Part shown: piece by piece, positions 12,301 to 20,360 of the stretch
How positions within the stretch are numbered: the stretch's first letter is position 1
Layout of the letters: each line of letters opens with the position of its first letter
Assembly: GCA_030323885.1 (NCBI GenBank)
Contig: CM059189.1
Coordinates: forward strand, 50,565,661-50,629,660
Reading direction: 5' to 3'
DNA: 64,000 bases
Origin: Branchipolynoe longqiensis
Lineage: Eukaryota > Annelida > Polychaeta > Phyllodocida > Polynoidae
Notes under the pieces: generated by a model
Seen by the model: only the letters and a program-made list of their open reading frames with translations
Databases searched by the model: none
Told to the model about the DNA's origin: nothing
Translations under genes and position numbers: made by a program

Positions 12301-15300
12301 CTGGGCTGGTGTGTGATGAGCAGCGGCTGAGGACCGCTTCTGGTTAATAACAAATTTTGATACAGGTTAATAATATAAAAAAAAAACTAGGGCTGCGTTC
12401 AATGAAGCGCCTCGAGGAAATTCCCAATGCTGCGCTACTTTGAACAGCGGTTTAGCAGTTCAGTGCCCCGAGAATGGCGGCCTACATAGCTTGCACTTCC
12501 TGCAGCCATTTGAAATTGAAAGAATAGCTCTGATTGGCTTTTTAATATTTTTTAAACATGGCCATTTGGGAGACGTTTTCACCTCCTACTCAAAAAGCGT
12601 ATGTCTCGGAGTCAACGCCGAGGCACATGTTGAATGCAAATTTTGACCAAAAAAGACGTTGCAGAGACAACCCTGAGGCGTACCCTGAACACGGCCCAGG
12701 GTTCAATACAAAGATTTGTAAATGAAATTCAAGGGTTTTGAGGGGACTTTTATACACAAGTTTTTCAGGGGTTTTCAAGGGTTTTTCGCGTGTTCAAAAT
12801 GTACCACAAAATGCAAGTTTTTCAATGTTTTCTCAGCAACATGTTTTAGTTTACTCTATAATTAAAGTTGCATAGTCCGATGAAGCATCAGATTTATCTA
12901 AGAATTCATTCTACATATCTAACTTAGATACTGATGCGCTTATTAAACAGTTGTCACCACATAGAAGGGAATAAAGAGTTAATTTAATAGAACCTGTTAG
13001 TAGGTACCCCAAACCCAGGCTGATTACTTGTTGAATATGCCAAATTCTGTCAAAAAATGCTCCACTTCAACACCGTGCCAAAACAAACCACAAAGGATTT
13101 TTACAAATGTATTACAGCAGAAACAACTTTTGTTCTCTTACCTTTAACCTGGTCTTGGATTCATTTTATTATTCAAATAAATAAGCCTGATATAGCTAAA
13201 TATAAACTACCACCAACTCCCATTTTTCACTCTCAAACCATGTAAATTCCCAGGTGGAGATGTGTCATGGTATCCCTAGTAGAATTAGCTAGTGTACATC
13301 CAATTTGTGCAACAACGCCATTTGTTGATCAAAGTACCCAGGAAAAAGGTACTAATACCCCTAGATAGGTGAGATTCCGAGCTTTCCATTCATATAAAAC
13401 TCTATGTTTTAATTTTAGAGAAAATGCAAAAAAATTGATTGAAATTTGAAGTTACAAAAATTTCCATTTTAAGTGCTATTTTCTACTGAAAATATAATTT
13501 TAAAACCATTAAAAGTTGGTATTGAATTATAGAGAATTTAATTTCCTGTCCAATCATAATTATCAGCGCTCATGCGCACGGCGATTTAATGACTAAAAAT
13601 GGGGGGTATTTTTATTTATTTTTTAATTTGTTTTAAAATTTGTTTTTGGATACATTAGTAGTTTAAGCAGGAGAACTGGTATTCCTCATTTCCACTGCTC
13701 ATTTCCTTAGTTTTAATTTTGGGAGCTATAATTTTTTTTTTTAGCTTTTTAGCTTTGAGCAGGACCGATAGAGTAACAACATAAAAACGTCCATATCTTC
13801 CTTAATATTGGATCAATTGTGACAAATGAAATGTCATTTTCTTTCAAATTCAATATCCTAACAAGTGAAATCCATTAAATCAAGCTCAAACCTGTTTTTT
13901 TAAATCACTTGGGATACCTATGTGGTAGTAGTACTTATTACTAGGTACCCCAACTGCATGCAGATAACCTGTTGAAAATGGCTGAATCTTGGGGGGAAAA
14001 TGGTTCACTTCAACTCCCTGGTAAAAAAAGATCTAGAAGAGGTTTTACAAATTCATGACAGCAGAAATAAAAGATGTTCTCAATGTTTTGTCTGGTGTAA
14101 GATTGAAGAAAGACATGAAAGCAATTCTCCATGCTGAATTGGGCTACTGCACTAAGGTACTTGGCCACAAGGATCCAAGATTAGTTGTTGGTTCCAAAAA
14201 TATAGACAAATTGAAAGATGATTTCATGTGTTTTTTGTCTGAGAAGTCTGGTCTGCCTGTGCCCACTCATCTAGTAGAACTTACTCCTAACTCAAGCTCC
14301 ACCTCTCGCCCAAATAAAAGAAAAAGGCTAACAGTGACAGTGATTCTGGTGAATCAAATAGTGTCAGTGAAAAAATTGAGGGAATAAATCTAGATGATGT
14401 CTGCTCGAACGACATGGAATGGGTGGGTGATTCTGATGCAGAGAGCAACACTGAAGTTGATATAAATTTCTAATTTTCAAACCAAGGTGTGTGGGTTGCT
14501 GTGGCTTATGATGAAGAATTCTTCATAGGTCAGGTGATTGAAGTCAAGAGTGAGATGTCAGAGGCATTGGTGCGGAACCCACAGGAGATATAAAATTATT
14601 TTGCAAAATTCGTAAAATACAAAAACCAAAATAGTGTCAGTAAAACACTTAAAAGGGGGCACTAATCAACTAAACTGATAAAGAAGAAGGATACATGAAA
14701 GTTTCATGCAATTCTGTTGAAGGGTTTTTTTCCTGCGATTTTTCAAACTCAACATTTTTCATGATTTTGGTAAAATGTGCATTCTTTCTCCTCACTTATA
14801 AAATATTTAACTGTTTTGTAATGTATGTTGTAATGGATGTATTGAAGTATCTGATAAAGATGAATAGCACCTGAAAATTTCATCCAATTCCATTGTACAG
14901 TTTTTGTTCTGTGATTTTTCAAACTTTTCCAAAAAGCCAGATTTTTCACCAAATTTTATCACCTGCCAAAACTGGCTCTCGGGTGTTTTCAGCCAATTTA
15001 TTTTAATTGTTCCCCATGGTTTGGAGCCTTGAAAAAAAATAGAGTTACTAGCACTACCCCATAGGCCCGGGATAATTAAAAAAGAATCAATTTGGGTGGC
15101 AATTTTTACCACCAGCGCACTCGGAAAAGTGCTCTGGGACCTAATTTCACAAATGGTGAATTCAAGGAAAATGCTATTTTTTACCAAGTTTGAAGGTCTA
15201 TATTTTTTTAACTAGCCACCCCATGCCCCTGTAACTGTATATACACTGTGTACAGACCAGGGACTCTTAGCCTCTGCCTTGTGAAGCAAGCTGGGTGATC

Positions 15301-18300
15301 CCTTTAAATTTTGGAGACCATCAAAAATGCTATCTTTTAGACTTTGCAGTGTGACCGATTTCAAGTAGGGTTAGTAAAATTTAAAAAGGCTGTATTTGCC
15401 TTAATACTTGACCGATTTTGACAAATGAAGTATCATTGTATTTCGAATTGCATATACTAACAGATGGAATCATTTATATCAAACTCCGAACCCATACAAA
15501 ATTTCACTTGGGATACCTACTGTTAGTGTTACTGCTAATTTGACATGTTTTCAGTTCAAATATCTCAAAATCTAGCCATTTAAAATATAAATTACTTCAA
15601 ACTGAAGAAAGGTAAATTATTACAATCAATTTAAAGTATTTATCTAAGAAAAATTACAGAAACTCAAAACCATCGGACTATGCAACTTTAAGTAACTAAA
15701 TAATTGTCCATGACAAGTTTTACACTAGCGGTGTAAAAGGCAAGGCTCACTGGAAATTTGCATTTTCAATGGTTTTATGTGAAAACAGGCGATATTCATT
15801 TCAAGGGTTTTCGGGAATTTGTGCAAACGCTGTAAAACAATGGCAAGCAAAAACAGGTGTAAGTGGCAATCAAATTTTTTTTTAAACGAACTTCTGAAAA
15901 TGACGGACCGTGTTATAGAAGTAGATACCAAAAAGAATTATTAAAGTCAGACTTGCACCGAAGACCCGCGTCTCGGTGCTGACAAAACATTATTCAGTGA
16001 ATTAGCTGCCCGAATGCATACCTGAACACTGAGCGACTTCTTTCGTTTGGAAAACGAGGTTCGAACACCCATCGGCTTGGACACCACACGTGCAGAGCTC
16101 CTTCTTGACCGACGTTCAGGCCGCAGATTCTCCTTTTCAACAGTGTGCTCCGGCTTCCTGCAGGTCTTCGGTGTCCTTTCAGCACGGGGTGTTGTAACCA
16201 TTTCTCTGACAGGCGTGGCCAAGACTTCATGCTGAGGCGGTGTCCCTTTGCTGACCCTAACAGGAGATCTTCGTGGAGAATTTGACTTGCGGAGACTATC
16301 AAGGACCCGACACAGAGCATTGCGCTGTCTGGGTGATTGGGTCTCTGCAGTCGGTGTGGTGTTCTTACTGCCGCATGGACTCGATATGTACTCCTCATAA
16401 GCTGAGGCCTTCGCCTTGACAGTCAAGCCCGTAAAGCCAGGGATGGGCTTTGGACTGGGTTTCTCCGGCCGCACCGGGCTGGCAGCAGCAGCAGCAACTG
16501 TCGGAACAGGAGTGTGTGGCTTAGGCGATGGTACTGCTGTTGTGGCCATCGATACTTCTGTAGCAGCCTTTGGTACATCGGTAGCCGCCTTAGCCTGTGA
16601 CTTGGGCGTCTTCCTGGATTGTCGTGACGGCTTCACAATAGACTCGTCCATTGAGCTTGGCGTGGCGTCATCAAAAAGCTTAGCTGTGGGTTCCTCAGTT
16701 ATAGGGTTGGCACGAGTTGCCCGCGTATTGCGTGTTGAACGGGTTGGCTTTGATGTTGGTGGGGAGTCGGAGCAATTCTTTGCAGCACATCCGCGTCTAT
16801 ATAAAAGGATGGACAAGCGCATGATCAGACCAGTCATGCTGCCCAATTGAAACAGAGACTTAAAAGTTCTACATAATGGTTATGATTGATTACTAAGCTT
16901 CCAGACAGGCTGACAGGAAATCTTGATATGAAATCTTTATATCTTGTTTTGAAACTATCAACAGATTGGAAGAGGGTTCATATAGATTCCAGCAATGAAA
17001 TTGACCAGATGGGATGGCCGAATGAGTTGAGCACCAGTCCCCCGTTTTCGTAGTTCATGAGATTCCAACACATGGGTTCGAACTATGAAAGCAATAACAT
17101 ACAAATTTATACTTGTCACTACCTGGACTAGCACTCAGCATTACCACTAGTAATACCAGGATATGGCAAGGAGCAGTGGAATGAGAAAGACCCATTGCTC
17201 GCCATTGAAATTTCCCCTTCTTAATCAATGAATGTACCCAAAATAAAATGGTAAAATTCAAGGTGTCTTTAATAAGCCACACTTTGTCATTCAATATAAT
17301 TGATATTGACATTAACATCTTTGGAGGTCCTCCACTATGGCTTCAACTTATCATCTATCAGGAATGAAAGTGGTTACCACAAAAAAAAAAAAAAGCGGAA
17401 ATGTGGAAATTCTCCCATAGGCTTAGCATTGTCAGGGAATCACGGAAAATTCCCGTTAGTCAGGTCTCATACATATTGGCATACGCTGACCGTACTATGG
17501 CGTATGAAGCACGTATTAATAGTAATAGTATACGCTGATAGTGCTGCGGCGTCTGGACGAGGTAGTAGTATATGCTGATACTGCAGTAGAGGCCTACAGG
17601 AAAAATTCGCGAAACCGCGGAGATCTTTCATCCATGATCTATGGTCTTTACTACAGATTGAACTCATTAATTTGCCTGTTTCTTTCTGAGAGTGCATGAT
17701 TTGGAAATTAAATGGAATTTAAGCGTCAAATAAGCAAAGACGCTTCAGAGCTTTTGGTGTGTTCAGAAATTGTGCCTCCCAATCAATCACACAGCACCTA
17801 ATGATATTTCCCACCCAGAAATACTGTGGTTGCTAGCTGGCTGTCAGCTCCAGAAGGAATCTCCTACCTGGGGCGCTTCGATGTGGTATCTACTTCATCA
17901 CTGTCACTTTCAGCTTTCCGCATCTGCCGAGTGCGCTTCACAGATGGCGTTTTCGGTAGTAACTGTATTTCTGGCCTACAAACACGATACAAATTTACAA
18001 TATTAACCAATGTCCATGTAAAAGCACAACAAACCACATGTAAACCTCCTAAAAAAAAGGTGTTTATAGCAAGATCCACATGCCCGCCTTGCACAAGCGT
18101 TGTAAGGTCAACAGTTTTAATTACCAATTTGAAATGCCGGTAGTTGTAGATTTGGGTAATAAAACCAACCATCAAGACATAATTCAGATTTGATCAATAA
18201 TAAGGATTGAACTAATAATTACCGAGAGGATAAAACAAGTACCAGCCATATGTCAAATGGACTATATATATAGTCTTTGGCTCTAACCACATCGGTTATT

Positions 18301-19260
18301 GTTCCCCTCACAATGGAAAATAAATAAGTAACCCACTGGATATTATTTAGTAGTGAACAATTATTGAAATGACTATTGAAGTTTTATTTTTGTATTAACT
18401 TAAAAAAATATATATATATAGATATATACATTCCGGGTAGGACAGGTGAAGTTCTCTGTGACCTGCCCGAACGAACAAGTTATTTTTCAAAACTGCAGGA
18501 GCAGATTTTAGTTTCAATTGGCTGACTTGAGCTCGAGCAAGTAGTTTTGCCACTCGAGCAAGTAGTTTTGCCACTCGGGCAAGTAGAAAAATCAGTCACT
18601 TGCCCGATAGGTTAAGTGGGAAGAAAGGTTACTGTCCTACCCTGACATTAAAAAAACTAACAGACGTACCTAAACAAACATTAAGATAAAGAGCTGGTTA
18701 GAAACTATGGTATCGCATATAATGGTTGCTAATACAGGCTGTAGGATTTCACCTAACGATTAGTTACCGTACTGGGGAAACTACGGAACAAAAATTGTGT
18801 TTCACATGACATTAATAAAAACGCAAGGGAATTAAAAAAAAAATATTAAATTAAATTAAATGCTACAGGCGGTTGTTTTCATTACATTGTAGATGATTAA
18901 AGGTATATGTACAATTTCTGCACAGTTGTATTCAAAATATACTCTTACTAAATTTAATTAACAGTTTCAAGAATGGGTACCCATCACCAATTTTACAGAA
19001 CCGAAAAACAGTTTCCCATGAAATCTGAAATCCTACAGCCTTTAATAGTAATACAAATAAAAAAGGTAATAAAAAAGTTGTGAGTAGTTGGGCTTCGGCA
19101 CGATGACTACTTACGAATTAAATGTAGCTCGAGCGCACTCCAGCACTTCGTCTACCCAGGTGAAGAGCACTTCACACTTCTTGTCGATAGCCTTCAGTTT
19201 TTCACCAGTTGTTATGTGCAGATTGTAGCACAGTGGACCAATAACACCTGGTCGGGCCAT
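215..19260 (-). CDS. INCENP: INCENP (inner centromere protein), 11 coding exons, C-terminus outside window
   Basis: Scaffold of the chromosomal passenger complex (Aurora B, Survivin, Borealin) acting at centromeres and the spindle midzone. Exons in transcript order: 19260-19115, 17975-17868, 16796-16022, 12339-11846, 10456-10376, 8679-8613, 7775-7702, 5704-5656, 4161-4024, 1756-1647, 382-215; every junction has AG/GT and the phases join without a stop (about 736 residues). Seen: N-terminal helix with FTWVDEVLECARATF (compare the CEN box of vertebrate INCENP), PEIQLLPKTPSVK at about 50-62 (vertebrate ELMPKTPSQK), a Ser/Thr-Pro-rich basic middle, ISSFMKRNTPIKT at about 631-643 (vertebrate KSFIKRNTPLR), then Arg/Glu/Lys/Gln-rich charged helix from 645. 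The rest of the helix and the Aurora-binding IN-box must lie left of position 1. Identification rests on these aligned motifs and their order. Confidence 0.92.
447..792. mobile_element. MITE, CAGGGATGAAA family, 6-bp TSD
   Basis: Ends CAGGGATGAAA / CTTTCATCCCTG, flanked by perfect cttata on both sides. 346 bp, no coding capacity. Lies left of INCENP exon 11's acceptor. Confidence 0.75.
845..1110. repeat. Decayed CAGGGATGAAAG-family MITE
   Basis: Shares gatgaaagtgatctccggc, ggatattctcccata and cccggaagtcagg with better copies at 4927 and 8075 but lacks recognisable ends. Confidence 0.45.
1345..1584. mobile_element. TTAA MITE (Kolobok-like), right part
   Basis: Shares tttaagtgcaaccatgcaaa and ends cgatgcagct followed by ttaa, as in intact copies such as 23036-23382. 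The left end is missing. Confidence 0.6.
1647..1756 (-). CDS. INCENP: INCENP coding exon 10 (start of charged helix)
   Basis: Encodes DRELQKRREVEAKAKETEQR and then LNKRQELLHQRAEEQR: alternating acidic and basic residues typical of a single alpha-helix domain, which in INCENP binds microtubules and spaces Aurora B from the centromere. Acceptor tctggcag, donor GCGCAG|gtatgc. No further exon was seen between it and exon 9. Confidence 0.88.
1899..2156. mobile_element. MITE, CAGGGTCCGTAC family
   Basis: Starts CAGGGTCTGCAC and ends GGATCCTG; flanks tatatt and catatt agree at 5 of 6 bases. Interior is runs of ttcaaggctttt-like words shared with 40621-40909 and 59944-60424. Confidence 0.65.
2588..2910 (-). 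mobile_element. tRNA-derived SINE, head type II
   Basis: On the minus strand starts with a tRNA-like promoter (A box gtggctgaatcagtagagc; B-box-like tttggttccc), then the shared body gtgactgagtgggatatcag and the tail ggatgtaaaac. Related copies: 8863, 19721, 51073. Confidence 0.75.
3240..4020. other. INCENP intron 9 remainder, no gene
   Basis: AT-rich sequence with a small inverted cluster around acttgtccgatggacaagtg (3350-3375) and a G-rich run near 3945-3957. No coding exon with both splice sites was found. Confidence 0.5.
4024..4161 (-). CDS. INCENP: INCENP coding exon 9 (SFMKRNTP motif)
   Basis: 46 codons in phase 0 at both ends, starting VIRGQASQQTASFLSQLKRT and ending ISSFMKRNTPIKTTMQ. 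The SFMKRNTPIK segment is the most diagnostic match in the gene (vertebrate SFIKRNTPLR, just before the single-helix domain). Acceptor gcgtgcag, donor ATGCAG|gtatgt. Confidence 0.93.
4261..4690. repeat. Fold-back of two SINE tails around a 34-bp inverted repeat
   Basis: A minus-strand SINE tail (4261-4365) and a plus-strand tail (4618-4688) flank an inverted repeat with arms 4366-4399 and 4420-4453 (few mismatches, 20-base loop). Together they can fold into a long hairpin. Confidence 0.55.
4927..5619. mobile_element. MITE, CAGGGATGAAAG family, outer copy of a nest
   Basis: Starts CAGAAATGAAAG and ends CTTTCATCCCTG; flanks aatgtt and aatgct match 5 of 6. A second copy is inserted inside it. 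Confidence 0.65.
5088..5408. mobile_element. MITE, CAGGGATGAAAG family, inner copy
   Basis: 321 bp with ends CAGGGATGAAAG / CTTTCATCCCTG and a perfect 6-bp TSD cttatt. Inserted in an older relative of itself. Confidence 0.78.
5656..5704 (-). CDS. INCENP: INCENP coding exon 8 (49-bp micro-exon)
   Basis: Encodes the split Ser and DEVGYKTPSPPCPRNK. Acceptor tgattttag, donor AACAAG|gtaaca. Very short, supported by phase on both sides and by the KTPSP composition. Confidence 0.72.
5989..6340. repeat. Short tandem plus dispersed repeat
   Basis: A 24-bp unit aaatccaatgtaatctttgg is doubled at 5989-6036. From 6046 the sequence ttgtctgtctgcagtaac and what follows recurs at 9959-10245 with moderate divergence. 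Family unknown. Confidence 0.5.
7083..7614. mobile_element. Pogo/mariner-type MITE split by a SINE
   Basis: Ends CAGTAAAACCTCTCTAA and GAGGTTTTACTG next to TA; interior of accgaccacc and tttatttgggtccca shared with 34875, 54691 and 61467. The SINE at 7250-7592 interrupts the right part. Confidence 0.7.
7250..7592 (-). mobile_element. tRNA-derived SINE, head type I, with 13-bp TSD
   Basis: Minus strand: gggatggccgaatgagttag (A box) and a B-box-like ggtcgaatcccgg, conserved body, tail ending in a T/G-rich run. Flanked by gatttagaggttt at 7237-7249 and 7593-7605, so target-primed insertion is clear. Confidence 0.85.
7702..7775 (-). CDS. INCENP: INCENP coding exon 7
   Basis: Encodes DSDSSPPKKKCVDRV and then GTDTPTGTD; 24 codons plus two bases. 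Acceptor gcgactag, donor CGACAG|gtaaat. Phase fits exons 6 (0) and 8 (2). No family motif by itself. Confidence 0.78.
7883..8445. mobile_element. MITE, CAGGGTCCGTAC family, host of a nested MITE
   Basis: Starts CAGGGTCCGTACACGTGTG; the interior ttttcaaggc is split at 8075-8417 by the other CAGGG family. Right end not recognised. Confidence 0.55.
8075..8417. mobile_element. MITE, CAGGGATGAAAG family, 6-bp TSD gctttt
   Basis: Perfect 12-bp ends and perfect gctttt duplication (8069-8074, 8418-8423). A SINE-tail fragment with ttttacatcctggcaacatc lies inside at about 8278-8338, so this 343-bp copy is a nest of three repeats together with its host. Confidence 0.8.
8535..8583. repeat. Perfect hairpin next to INCENP exon 6
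   Basis: atatatggaatcctagct, spacer aaaggg, agctaggattccatatat. The arm is the end sequence of the MITE at 62484-62755, so it is probably the scar of such an element. Confidence 0.55.
8613..8679 (-). CDS. INCENP: INCENP coding exon 6 (third, diverged RSKVR module)
   Basis: 67 bases encoding RSKVRNQLASTTDSPG and then LKRTKLQ. It begins on the same split Arg codon as exon 5, keeping only the first five residues of the module. Acceptor ttgtcag, donor CTACAG|gtaggc. The neighbouring upstream intron carries a duplicated flank (see 9385-9548). Confidence 0.8.
8863..9192 (-). mobile_element. tRNA-derived SINE, head type II
   Basis: Flanked by aataaatgacaa (8851-8862) and aataaatcacaa (9193-9204), one mismatch. 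Minus strand head ggcgctgtggtcgaatcggt, tail ggatgtaaaac. Confidence 0.8.
9385..9548. repeat. Duplicate of the exon 6 flank
   Basis: Repeats 8455-8625 at high identity, from acaaatgcaaaccgac through aatttagaaggaaatggcgc to gcctacct, including the donor side of exon 6 but not its coding part. Confidence 0.6.
9632..9865 (-). mobile_element. SINE with a different tRNA-like head and V-SINE-like core
   Basis: Minus strand: gggacgtagctcaggcggta (A box), gatcgatcc (B-box like), then ttccaaccagtgagtggtcc and aaaggctgtggtatgtgctg, which resemble the core found in molluscan V-SINEs, fused to the same ggacc..gatgttgctaggatgt tail as the other SINEs here. Family link is from memory of those sequences. 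Confidence 0.55.
10376..10456 (-). CDS. INCENP: INCENP coding exon 5 (second RSKMR module)
   Basis: 81 bases encoding RSKMRLNMPAPPKLGSGSS and then EEEPIRTT plus a split Arg. It is nearly the same as the last quarter of exon 4, so it looks like an exon duplication. Acceptor acctcag, donor CACCCG|gtaggt; both ends in phase 2. Confidence 0.85.
10560..10983 (-). pseudogene. LINE fragment: linker between endonuclease and RT joined to the 3' tail
   Basis: Minus strand frame holds RARRTIKEVRRQCWRLFVSS and LPLGKVW-like then SEELAHTFAGNSS, the usual sequence between endonuclease and RT domains of Jockey/I-type LINEs. At 10620 it jumps to the 3' tail gtgaatatggcctatgctgc and (ttga)n, which also ends the LINE at 44704-45408. 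RT is deleted. Confidence 0.6.
11270..11420. mobile_element. TTAA MITE fragment (right end)
   Basis: gatcaaatctagataggtg and the end ctatgcagct + ttaa match intact copies. A left-end piece in the other orientation lies at 11635-11681. Confidence 0.5.
11846..12339 (-). CDS. INCENP: INCENP coding exon 4 (Pro/Ala/acidic; first RSKVR module)
   Basis: 164 codons starting KRSSAAAHHTPAQKLKPVS. Contains duplicated QAGRAAGKTS/PAGRAA units, an acidic run GDDEDD, and at residues 465-483 RSKVRLNKAAPPKLPVGSS, a module repeated in exons 5 and 6. GC content is much higher than in the flanking introns. Acceptor taaccag, donor CACAAG|gtgggt. Confidence 0.88.
12391..12696. mobile_element. MITE with GGCYGCGTTCAA ends
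   Basis: Ends ggctgcgttcaatgaagcg and ccctgaacacggcc, interior words cgcctcg / gaggcg. Same family as 47154-47455. Flanks tag and cag. Inserted 52 bases beyond INCENP exon 4's acceptor. Confidence 0.6.
13001..15519. mobile_element. Composite DNA transposon: tandem pair of TIR modules, 7-bp TSD
   Basis: Two homologous modules in the same orientation, 13001-13920 and 13942-15519, each with TAGGTACCCCAA / TTGGGATACCTA ends, separated by a 21-bp spacer. The pair is flanked by ctgttag on both sides. A reversed second composite lies at 21806-24216. Confidence 0.75.
14055..14590 (+). pseudogene. Decayed ORF inside the second transposon module
   Basis: An open stretch of 110 codons (MTAEIKDVLNVLSGVRLKKD..., then GHKDPRLVVGSKNIDKLKDD) is followed after frame breaks by an acidic segment (DMEWVGDSDAESNTEVD) and by WVAVAYDEEFFIGQVIEV. 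I do not recognise the family; position suggests the element's own gene. Confidence 0.45.
16022..16796 (-). CDS. INCENP: INCENP coding exon 3 (large basic, TP/SP-rich exon)
   Basis: 258 codons of low-complexity basic sequence with many SP/TP sites (candidate mitotic kinase sites), an Ala run AAAAAS, and an end rich in RRSRRSS and SFSKRKKSL. Acceptor tatatag, donor GTTCAG|gtatgc, leaving in phase 0. Disordered basic middles of this kind are usual in INCENP and diverge fast, so the assignment relies on frame continuity with exons 2 and 4. Confidence 0.88.
17007..17085 (+). mobile_element. SINE head fragment, type I
   Basis: gggatggccgaatgagttga and acatgggttcgaac are the A and B boxes; body and tail are absent. 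Confidence 0.6.
17359..17636. mobile_element. MITE, CAGGGATGAAAG family, 6-bp TSD atctat
   Basis: Ends CAGGAATGAAAG / CTTTCATCCATG, perfect atctat on both sides. Interior tatacgctgatagtgctgcg as in 5088-5408. Confidence 0.78.
17868..17975 (-). CDS. INCENP: INCENP coding exon 2 (PKTPS motif)
   Basis: Encodes SPEIQLLPKTPSVKRTRQMR and then an acidic Ser/Asp stretch and KRPR. LPKTPS plus basic residues aligns with the conserved MPKTPSQKNRRKKR segment of vertebrate INCENP. Acceptor tttgtag, donor CCCAG|gtagga; enters in phase 2 and leaves in phase 2. Confidence 0.9.
18435..18642. mobile_element. Small MITE with GGGTAGGACAG ends
   Basis: 208 bp, inverted ends GGGTAGGACAG / CTGTCCTACCC; inside, a 21-bp word with cgagcaagtagttttgcca is doubled and cttgcccg is repeated. 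Confidence 0.55.
19115..19260 (-). CDS. INCENP: INCENP coding exon 1 (start codon, CEN-like domain)
   Basis: Starts MARPGVIGPLCYNLHIT and encodes 48 residues plus two bases of Ser49. The donor on the minus strand is ATTC|gtaagt. The helical stretch GEKLKAIDKKCEVLFTW followed by VDEVLECARATF fits the region that joins Survivin and Borealin in other animals. The ATG is chosen because it is the first Met and a splice acceptor lies just 17 bases upstream. Confidence 0.85.
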
Positions 19261-19277
19261 AGTTAGGCCGTACCTAC
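19261..19277 (-). other. INCENP: INCENP 5'UTR remnant after a splice acceptor
   Basis: On the minus strand a pyrimidine-rich stretch ends in tgtcttcag, giving an acceptor 17 bases before the ATG. This implies at least one upstream non-coding exon, possibly the candidate near 28.6 kb. Confidence 0.5.
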
Positions 19278-19380
19278 CTGAAGACAAAACATGAAAGGCG
19301 TTAAACTAAATTAGACAGAGCTGTCAGAAACATTCAAAAGCAAAGTATAATCATTTTGTTTATTTGTTAAAGCCATTGTC

Positions 19381-19700
19381 ACACCATACCGGACTGACTA
19401 CCGGAGAGCACCGGACAAAGAATTTTCTAGTCCGGTGTTGTCCGGTGAAGAAATCTATCGAAATGGAGTGTAAAATTGGGTTCATCTCCGCCGGACAACC
19501 GGATAAGTACCGTACATGTACCGGACGAGAACCGGACACGTAACGGATGGGTACCGGACACCTCAGTCTGGCAGAAGTTTTGAACACGTTCAAAACTTGT
19601 ACCGGAGACCGCCGGACAGTACCCGAACATCGCCGTACACAACCGGACAGTGTCCGGTTCTCGTCCATTTCCCCCAATCCGGTACGGTGTGACAATGGCT
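19381..19700. mobile_element. PIF/Harbinger-like MITE with ccgga words
   Basis: Ends agccattgtcacacc / ggtgtgacaatggct, TSD taa. The interior repeats accgga or its complement about 15 times at irregular spacing. Confidence 0.65.
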
Positions 19701-19720
19701 TAAGGCTTTACGTCCTAGCA

Positions 19721-20045
19721 CCGGGCGTGGTGACCGAATTTGTAGATTGCGGGCCTCGCATGTAGGAGATCGGTTCCCGGTCAAACCAAACCAATGACGT
19801 ATAAAGATTTATACCTGTTACTTCCTAGCCCAGTGCTCGGCATTAACAGGACAGGGCAAGGACTGGTTAGCTCGGTGTCAGGATAATGTGACTGAGTGGG
19901 ATATCCGGCCATGGTGCCAGCATCCTAATTTCCCAGTGGGGCAGCACTATAAGGTCACCACGAGTGCACACTATCACAAGTCGGTACCCGTCCTGATATG
20001 ACATTAGATGTGGCCAGGACGTCAAATATATCCAACAACAAACAA
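19721..20045 (+). mobile_element. tRNA-derived SINE, head type II
   Basis: gcgtggtgaccgaatttgta head, gatcggttcccgg B box, conserved body, gatatgacattagatgtggc tail. Confidence 0.7.
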
Positions 20046-20301
20046 AAAAAGTCCTAGCAACACATGGCTATATCAGAAAGGGAAACCTACTTGTGGCAGT
20101 GCAAAAAGGATCATACTAAACTGGAACGCCCCACCCATAATGGGGTTGGGGTCCTGCCAAGCGCTGAAGCAGCTACTGAGTTAGTGCCATAGTGAATTAG
20201 TTGTTGAGTGTGGGTACAATATACAGTCACCACATGTTAATGTTGCTTTCATGCCGCAGCCCCAGGCCAAGACCATTATCTACTTGTATTTGAATAGTTA
20301 A

Positions 20302-20360
20302 AGTTGCATAGTCCGACGGTTTTCAGTTCCAGTCATTTTTCTGGGATCAATTATTTTGTG
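20302..20360. mobile_element. TTAA MITE left-end fragment
   Basis: agttgcatagtccgacggtt directly after ttaa; the rest is lost within about 60 bases. Confidence 0.5.

Larger units (their letters stand above)
12866..15687. mobile_element. TTAA MITE (Kolobok-like) split by a composite transposon
   Basis: Left end agttgcatagtccgatg after ttaa, right end catcggactatgcaact before ttaa; its middle is broken at 13000 by a 2.5-kb insertion. Confidence 0.8.

Noticed and set aside
11849..12330. Plus-strand open frames of 146-155 codons
   Set aside because: Opposite-strand shadows of the GC-rich INCENP exon 4, which has splice sites and frame continuity.
16416..16850. Plus-strand 144-codon open frame
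   Set aside because: Shadow of INCENP exon 3.
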